From: Nonomuraea sp. SYSU D8015
GTDB lineage: Bacteria; Actinomycetota; Actinomycetes; Streptosporangiales; Streptosporangiaceae
Direction of reading: 5' to 3'
DNA: 64,000 nucleotides
Assembly (NCBI RefSeq): GCF_008065375.1
Contig: NZ_VJYI01000002.1
Location: 434,001 to 498,000 of the forward strand
A program made the translations under genes and the position numbers. Positions 59,152 to 64,000 of the stretch are shown here, piece by piece (within the stretch, counting starts at the first letter, position 1; each line of letters begins with the position of its first letter). The notes under the pieces were generated by a model that was not told the DNA's origin, did no database searches, and saw only the letters and a program-made list of their open reading frames with translations.

Positions 59152-60163
59152 GGCGGCTCCCCTCGGCCGCGCGCCCGCGGATGTTCCACAGGCTCCTGCG
59201 GATGTAGGTGCGCTGCAACCAGCGGTCCCGCCCGTCGTAGCGGGCCGTGAACTGTGTCCGGGCGTGCAGCCCTTTGCGGTTGTTGACGAGCAGCGCCTGC
59301 CCTGGGGCGAGCCGCACGACACGGGCCACGTCAGGGTGACGGCAGGCGGCCTGGAGCCGGTCGAACGCCTCCGACGCCGCCGATGACAGGCAGCGTACGC
59401 CGTTGGCCGCGACGGCGATCTCGGGCGAGTGATCGGGCCCCGACACGATCGCGATGGGGTCGGAATAGACCTCCTTGCCTGCCGCGAACATGCGTACGTA
59501 GCCGCCGGGCGCGTTGAGCTGGAACAGCGGCGAGCGCAGGACCTCGATCACGTCCTCGTCGAGCACGCGCAGGATGTCGCGGCCGTCGGCGTACCACGTC
59601 TCGGCCTCCTCGTGGGGGTCCGAGCGCAGGCAGTTGAGGACGAGGAAGTCCGGATTGGTGATGTCGTAGCGACCGCCCGGGTCGTGCACGATGTCGTTGT
59701 GGAAGTTGAGGAACACCTTCGATCCCTGGCTCGTCTGCGTGGCGGCGCCGGCAGCGGTGGGGGTGATGTCATGGACGATCCGGCCGTCCTTCTCCGTCAC
59801 GAAGCCGACCGGCTCGCCCAACAGCCCTGACAGTCCCAGCAGCACGCCTTCGGCCACGAACGTCGGTTTGCCGGCACAGGACCCGCCGTCGGTCGGTGTG
59901 GGCGGCAGTTCGGGGTCCGTCGGCAGGTTGCTGACCATCATCACGGCCGGCGTGTCGACATGGCGGCCGAAGTCAAGGATCTCCCGCAGCACCGCCAGCG
60001 GGAGCCGGGCGAAGATCTGGTGGGTTCGCGTCATGGCGTCGTCGACGTCCCGCGCCGGGTCGGGCAGGTGGAGCAACAGTTGCTGAAGGTCGTCGCGGAC
60101 GTCATCGGCAAGCGTCAAGCTGACCAGACCCGTGTCCGGCCGGTGCGATTCGGTCATCGTCAT
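59138..60163 (-). CDS. Clavaminate synthase-like Fe(II)/2-oxoglutarate oxygenase (TauD/VioC/AsnO superfamily)
   Basis: A 341-aa protein. Fe ligands: FHND (H155, D157) and distal His in KGLHARTQF (H300); 2-oxoglutarate is bound by Arg in YDGRDRWLQRTYI (R314/R318). The RWLQR signature and length match amino-acid beta-hydroxylases of the VioC/AsnO/clavaminate synthase group. It probably hydroxylates or desaturates the amino acid or dipeptide built by the cluster. Its start lies inside the end of glmE (62-bp overlap). Confidence 0.88.
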   Translation of the reverse strand: MTMTESHRPDTGLVSLTLADDVRDDLQQLLLHLPDPARDVDDAMTRTHQIFARLPLAVLREILDFGRHVDTPAVMMVSNLPTDPELPPTPTDGGSCAGKPTFVAEGVLLGLSGLLGEPVGFVTEKDGRIVHDITPTAAGAATQTSQGSKVFLNFHNDIVHDPGGRYDITNPDFLVLNCLRSDPHEEAETWYADGRDILRVLDEDVIEVLRSPLFQLNAPGGYVRMFAAGKEVYSDPIAIVSGPDHSPEIAVAANGVRCLSSAASEAFDRLQAACRHPDVARVVRLAPGQALLVNNRKGLHARTQFTARYDGRDRWLQRTYIRRSLWNIRGRAAEGSRRVHL

Positions 60164-61418
60164 GGTGGTGGCCTTTCTCCTGGACGTGAGAACCGTCGAA
60201 GCGGCGCCGGTGGTAGTCGAGCATGGTGAGCAGGTCGGCGGCGGAGACCCTGGGCTCGGCGCCGGCGCGTCCCGTCGCGATGGGCATGCGTCCCGTCGAG
60301 GCCCACTGGAGCCGGCCCGCGGAGTCGATGGTCGTCCGAGCTTGGTTGGCGTTGTCCGGGTGCAGGCAGTAGGGCACGTCGAGCAGCCCTTTGCGGAAAG
60401 CGCCGATCAGGGCCTGCCCGATGTTGGCGTGCTGGTCGAGCACGGCATCGATGAGCGTGCCGGCCTCGCGATAGACGGCTTCGGCGGCATCGTCGTCGTC
60501 ATCGGGCTCCGCCCCGGCGGCCGCGGCGGTGGCCCACCTCAGCGCCTGCACGTTCTCCGCGATCGTGGGGATGCGGAAGGCCTCGGCGACGGTCTTGACG
60601 ATCAGCCGCTCGCTCCCGGTGCTCGCCGCGAGCCGGGCGCTCTCCTCGATCAGGGATCGGGCGCCCAGCGCGCTCTCCGGGAAGACCCCCATGAAGGTGT
60701 AGATGGTGATGTGCCAGTCGGCCCCGGCGAGCCGCTCGCGGGCCAGCCTGCGCAGCGCCGTGATGGCTCCGAAGTCCTGCCGGTGATTGGTCTGCTGGGC
60801 GTAGCTGAGCGAGATGCTCCTCAGCCCATGTTCGAGGAAGAAGAGTCCTTCCAGGATGTTCAGCGCCACCAGCAGCCCCGGCGGGCACAACTGGCCGAGC
60901 ATGCACCCGCTGAACGACTCCAGGTGCACGGGCGCCCCCGGCCCCCGGTACTCCGACAAGAGCTCGCAGGAGCGAGCCCATTCGGTGACCGCCGCCGCCA
61001 GCGGCTCCCTACTGTAGGGCAGGCAGTACGAGACCGGTCCGCCCTCCGTCGCGGTGATCCCCGCCGCGAGCATCTCCCGGAAGATCATGTACGGCCGTGG
61101 CGAACCGTGCCTGATCTGGATGGGGAAGCGGCTCTGATCGAACGCCCCTATCAGCTCCCGCGTCCTGGCCGCCCCGTGCGCCAGCAGCGGGTAGCCGTTC
61201 AGCGGGGTGCCGCGCAGCAGCTCCTCACGAGCGCGGTCGAGGTTGCCCGTCCTGGTGAAGCTGTCGAGCGTGATCGTGCCGACCGTCCCGGCCCCCGCGT
61301 TCCTGACCGCCCGCAGCCCCTCCAGCATCCGCCACGGATCGGAGAACCCCATCCGGGTCTGCGTCACCAGCCCGTCGTGCCGCGCCACCCGCCCGCCGAA
61401 GAATCCGAGCTCTGTCAT
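60102..61418 (-). CDS. glmE: Methylaspartate (glutamate) mutase, E (epsilon) subunit
   Basis: A 438-aa protein, ATG 61418 preceded by GGGAGGAGAA. It has the GlmE TIM barrel: GFFGGRVARHDGLVTQTRMG, FPIQIRHGSPRPYMIF (substrate Arg), ATEGGPVSYCLPYSREPLA, LCPPGLLVALNILEGLFFLE. With GlmS it rearranges L-glutamate to L-threo-3-methylaspartate by an adenosylcobalamin radical. The subunits are next to each other, as in friulimicin and vicenistatin clusters, where 3-methylaspartate is a building block. Confidence 0.93.
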   Translation of the reverse strand: MTELGFFGGRVARHDGLVTQTRMGFSDPWRMLEGLRAVRNAGAGTVGTITLDSFTRTGNLDRAREELLRGTPLNGYPLLAHGAARTRELIGAFDQSRFPIQIRHGSPRPYMIFREMLAAGITATEGGPVSYCLPYSREPLAAAVTEWARSCELLSEYRGPGAPVHLESFSGCMLGQLCPPGLLVALNILEGLFFLEHGLRSISLSYAQQTNHRQDFGAITALRRLARERLAGADWHITIYTFMGVFPESALGARSLIEESARLAASTGSERLIVKTVAEAFRIPTIAENVQALRWATAAAAGAEPDDDDDAAEAVYREAGTLIDAVLDQHANIGQALIGAFRKGLLDVPYCLHPDNANQARTTIDSAGRLQWASTGRMPIATGRAGAEPRVSAADLLTMLDYHRRRFDGSHVQEKGHHHDDDRIAPAGHGSGQLDACR

Positions 61419-61433
61419 TTCTCCTCCCACACA

Positions 61434-61871
61434 TCAGTTGGCAGCGGCGGCCTGGCCGACATGCGCGAGAAATCGAGGAAACTCCTCCGCGGCGGCCGCG
61501 GAAGCGAAAACGGCGTCGAACCCGAGGCGCAACAGGTTGCGCACGTCGTCGTCCGGGACCGCGCCGTCGACATTCAGCTTGCCGCCGACAACGACCGGCA
61601 GGCTCCGCAGTTCGGTGCGGTTCCGCACCGCCTGGATGAAGCCCGGCGCCTCGATGAGCCCGTGACCGTTGACGGTGCTCAGCACGAGCAGGTGCGGCCG
61701 TTCCCTGAGGCAGCAGTCGACCACTTCCACGACCGGCACGCAGGAGCCCAGGTTGTGCACCGCGAATCCGTGATCCTCGAGCAGCAGCTGCAGAAACATG
61801 AGATTCCAGGTGTGCGCGTCGGAGGCGATGGTGCAGACCACCGCACGGGGTTTGCCGACTTTTGTGTCCAT
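61434..61871 (-). CDS. glmS: Methylaspartate mutase, S (sigma, B12-binding) subunit
   Basis: A 145-aa cobalamin-binding subunit. The ligand His lies in IASDAHTWNLMFLQLLLED: D18-x-H20-x-x-N23, where the usual DxHxxG has Asn for Gly. Nearby NLGSCVPVVEVVDCCLRERP and LPVVVGGKLNVDG complete the B12 fold (GGKLxxD). It works only with GlmE, 15 nt downstream. Probable enzyme: glutamate mutase. Confidence 0.92.
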   Translation of the reverse strand: MDTKVGKPRAVVCTIASDAHTWNLMFLQLLLEDHGFAVHNLGSCVPVVEVVDCCLRERPHLLVLSTVNGHGLIEAPGFIQAVRNRTELRSLPVVVGGKLNVDGAVPDDDVRNLLRLGFDAVFASAAAAEEFPRFLAHVGQAAAAN

Positions 61872-61875
61872 CGCG

Positions 61876-62826
61876 TCATCCGCCGGCCATGACGAGCTCC
61901 GGGTCTATATCCATTTCCCGGACCATGCGCTCGACCGCGGAAAAGTCGCGCACCAACAAATTGTTTCCGATGGCACGTCTGCAGTCCTCCACGATGTCCG
62001 TTGCTTTGGCTATCCCGGCGTGGCGCAGAATTCCCGGCCACGCCGCGAAATCGTGCATGCCGAACGCCCGCACCGCCCTCGGCAGCGCCCGCGCGAACGT
62101 CTCCCGCTCCGACCGGCTCATGTTGGCGTACAGCTCCCTGACGACCTCCGCCATCACCGACCCGTGCGCCGTCTCGTCACGCGCGTGCAGCCTCGGCACC
62201 AGGGAGTGCATCGGCTGGATCGTCTCGTCCCGGGAGAGCAGTTCCAGATAGGCGTTCACGCTCACCTCGGTCACCGTGGTCCAGGCCAGGCTCAGCAGGT
62301 CCCGTTGCCGGCGGTCGCCAGTCTCCTCCTGCTCGGACACCAACTCCCGGTAGGTCACCGCGTGCGGCAGCGCCGGCTCCGAGGTGATCCCGCGCACCTC
62401 GCGCGAGCGGTGCATCGCCATCATGTGCATGTAGGTGTGCCAGGTCTCGTCCACGTGGGCCTGCTGCACGGCCTGCTTGATCTCGATGCGCTCACTTCCC
62501 GGGAACACCCCGTGCACGATCATCGCGAAGGTGGGATTGGCTATCTGCTCCTCCGCGGTGATGACGCGGGCGTTGTACAGCAACCAGGCGTAGGTGAGCA
62601 CGAGCTGCCGCTGGTCGGACGAGGCGGCCAAGAAGTCCGGGTGTTCGGCGAACGGCAGGAATTTCTCCGGGTAGTCCGGCACCGCGGGATCGTGCGGATC
62701 CGGGGGCTCGGCCAGCGACTCCATGTGGCTCCTGATGGTCGCCCGCCGCGGCCAGGCCGCCGATATGCGGCGCAACGCGTCCAGGTCGATCCCGCTCTCC
62801 GTCAACGCATTATCCTGATTTCTCAT
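61876..62826 (-). CDS. AurF-like diiron N-oxygenase
   Basis: A 316-aa all-helical protein with the AurF ligand pattern: Glu92/93 in TAEEQIANP, E127-x-x-H130 in HVDETWHTYMHMM, E187 in TVTEVSVNAYLEL, and H214-x3-E218-x2-H221 in RLHARDETAHGSVMAEVV. AurF oxidises an amine to nitro/hydroxylamine; homologues do N-oxidation in azoxy and nitro natural products. The start overlaps the aminotransferase stop (17 nt). The likely substrate is an amine made by the cluster. Confidence 0.85.
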   Translation of the reverse strand: MRNQDNALTESGIDLDALRRISAAWPRRATIRSHMESLAEPPDPHDPAVPDYPEKFLPFAEHPDFLAASSDQRQLVLTYAWLLYNARVITAEEQIANPTFAMIVHGVFPGSERIEIKQAVQQAHVDETWHTYMHMMAMHRSREVRGITSEPALPHAVTYRELVSEQEETGDRRQRDLLSLAWTTVTEVSVNAYLELLSRDETIQPMHSLVPRLHARDETAHGSVMAEVVRELYANMSRSERETFARALPRAVRAFGMHDFAAWPGILRHAGIAKATDIVEDCRRAIGNNLLVRDFSAVERMVREMDIDPELVMAGG

Positions 62827-64000
62827 GGATTACCTCCTGAATGGTGTCCGCGAGAATATCCATGCCATCGTGCAGGACGCTGTCCTCGATCGTCAGCGGC
62901 GGCATTATCTTCAGCACCTGGCCCGTCGCGCTGGAGGTCTCCAGCAGCAGCCCCTTCTCGAAAGCGGCCCGCGATATCCGGGCGGCCACGGAGGGTTCGG
63001 AAAAGAACAGGCCTCGGAGCATTCCGCGGCCGCGCTCCGTGGCGCCCGCCGCGGTGAGCGAGCGCACGCGTTCATCCAGCAGCAGACATTTCTTGCCGAG
63101 ATCGGCGGTGAATTGCGGTGACGACCACAGGTCGAGGGCGACCGCCGCGGTGACGAAAGCGAGATTGTGCCCTCGGAAGGTGCCTGCGTGCTCGCCGGGC
63201 CGGAGCACGTCCAGCTCGGGCCGGATCAAGGTGAGTGCCATCGGCAGCCCGAAGCCGCTGATCGACTTGGCCAGGCAGACGATGTCGGGGGTGAGTCCCG
63301 CCTCCTCGAAGCTGAAGAAGGACCCCGTACGCCCGCAACCGGCCTGGATGTCATCGACGATCAGGACGATCCCCCGCCGGCGGGCCGCGCTCTCCAGCCG
63401 CCGCAACCAGGCCGGGCCGGCGGCGGCCAGCCCGCCCTCGCCCTGGACGGTCTCGAGGATGATCGCCGCGGGGGCGTCGACGCCGCTGCCCGCGTCGTCA
63501 AGCAGTCGTTCGAGGTAGTCGAGCGTGTCGACGCCCTGACCCAGGTAGCCGTCGTAGGGCACGCGGGTGACGTCGCCCAGGGTGACGCCGGACGCGCTGC
63601 GCCTGGCCAGGTTCCCCGACACGGCCAGCGCGCCGAGAGACAGGCCGTGGAAGCCGTTGGTGAAGGCGATGACGTTGGTGCGTCCGGTCGCGCGGCGGGC
63701 GACCTTCAGCGCGGCCTCCACCGCGTTGGCGCCGGTGGGCCCGGTGAACTGGACCCGGTAGGCCAGTCCGCGCGGCCGCAGGACAATGCGGTCCAGCCGG
63801 TCCAGGAACTTCGCCTTGGCCTCGGTGTGCAGGTCCAACGCGTGGACGGGGCCGTCGGCGGTCAGGTAGTCGATGAGCGCCGCCTTCATGGCGGGATGGT
63901 TGTGGCCGTAGTTGAGCGCTCCGGCTCCGGAGAGGAAGTCGATGTACGATCGCCCATCCCGGTCCCATAACGTATGTCCGCGCGCCCTGACGAACACCGC
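62810..64000 (-). CDS. EctB-type diaminobutyrate 2-oxoglutarate aminotransferase (5' partial)
   Basis: A class III PLP aminotransferase cut by the right edge. The codon near 63997 is an internal GTG (FVRARGHTLWDRDGRSYIDF), and the first 20 or so residues of EctB-type proteins lie outside. Motifs: GAGALNYGHNHPAM, FTGPTGANAVEAALKVAR, IVDDIQAGCGRTGSFFSFEE (Asp for the pyridine N), CLAKSISGFGLPMALTLIR (Schiff-base Lys). It converts aspartate semialdehyde to 2,4-diaminobutyrate in ectoine pathways; next to glutamate mutase it may act on a 3-methyl analogue. No ectA or ectC is in the window. Confidence 0.88.
   Translation of the reverse strand, partial: AVFVRARGHTLWDRDGRSYIDFLSGAGALNYGHNHPAMKAALIDYLTADGPVHALDLHTEAKAKFLDRLDRIVLRPRGLAYRVQFTGPTGANAVEAALKVARRATGRTNVIAFTNGFHGLSLGALAVSGNLARRSASGVTLGDVTRVPYDGYLGQGVDTLDYLERLLDDAGSGVDAPAAIILETVQGEGGLAAAGPAWLRRLESAARRRGIVLIVDDIQAGCGRTGSFFSFEEAGLTPDIVCLAKSISGFGLPMALTLIRPELDVLRPGEHAGTFRGHNLAFVTAAVALDLWSSPQFTADLGKKCLLLDERVRSLTAAGATERGRGMLRGLFFSEPSVAARISRAAFEKGLLLETSSATGQVLKIMPPLTIEDSVLHDGMDILADTIQEVIHEKSG

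Noticed and set aside
62810..64000. Annotating an ectoine operon
   Set aside because: Only an EctB-type gene is visible; its downstream neighbours are AurF-like and glutamate mutase genes, not ectC, and no ectA is in the window.

Overview
The window is chromosomal DNA from a high-GC actinomycete. Codon use is strongly GC3-biased, starts at GTG and TTG are common, and ATGA/GTGA start-stop overlaps are frequent. The gene content (conservon operons, SigE-family sigma factors, LacI/xylose genes, streptogrisin-type protease) suggests a filamentous actinomycete, most likely of the Streptosporangiales (Nonomuraea-like). That placement is an inference from gene families, not from a marker gene.

Layout. 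1-7.6 kb: 3' part of a CgeB-like/GT2 glycosyltransferase, a decayed winged-helix regulator, a lipoprotein, a flotillin with a small NfeD-like OB protein, an FAD oxidoreductase and a PrsW-type membrane protease. 7.6-14.1 kb: two convergent conservons separated by a shared terminator; the first is complete (CvnA-B-C-D), the second has only CvnA and CvnC. 14.1-18.3 kb: membrane proteins and a Tat-exported PAP2 phosphatase with an autotransporter-type beta-repeat tail. 18.4-24 kb: LacI regulator, DUF72 protein, xylB-xylA, a 62-aa ORF, and a MarR regulator divergent from a VOC protein. 24-32 kb: a 5-oxoprolinase-type remnant (pxpC fragment joined out of frame to a hydro-lyase), a B12-binding radical SAM protein, MFS transporter, S1 protease, two VOC proteins and a GNAT protein.

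32.3-35.3 kb looks like a scarred island beside tRNA-Ser(GCU): two nucleotidyltransferase-fold proteins, a frameshifted methyltransferase stump meeting a truncated vapC, its vapB, an integrase C-terminal remnant, and a cluster of DnaA-box-like 9-mers. 35.2-44.4 kb: YceI/MarR pair, a SigE-family sigma factor, a Cys-rich protein with MauE, an AAA ATPase, and two paralogous sigma factor/membrane beta-propeller modules flanking a MaoC dehydratase. 44.4-49.6 kb: one compact minus-strand operon with a two-component system, two proline-rich membrane proteins, a divergent Lgt-like acyltransferase, a radical SAM enzyme resembling tetraether lipid synthase, and a small membrane protein; I read this as a candidate lipid-modification operon. 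49.8-50.4 kb: tRNA-Arg(ACG), then a MerR-type operator whose merR gene is gone and a frameshifted downstream remnant.

50.4-64 kb is a biosynthetic-type cluster running off the right edge: EctB-type aminotransferase, AurF-like diiron N-oxygenase, both subunits of a B12-dependent glutamate (methylaspartate) mutase, a VioC/AsnO-like 2-oxoglutarate oxygenase, an ATP-grasp ligase, two alkaline-phosphatase-superfamily (sulfatase-like) enzymes with Thr in the nucleophile position, a rubrerythrin-like protein lacking usual ligands, a sulfotransferase and an amidinotransferase. Its most striking gene (52636-54606) fuses a complete 43-kDa GyrB ATPase fragment, without TOPRIM, to a SAM methyltransferase. 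It is translationally coupled to its neighbours, so it is part of the pathway, as an enzyme, an ATP-driven scaffold or an immunity determinant. Together these genes suggest an undescribed amino-acid-derived metabolite built from 3-methylaspartate and/or diaminobutyrate units.
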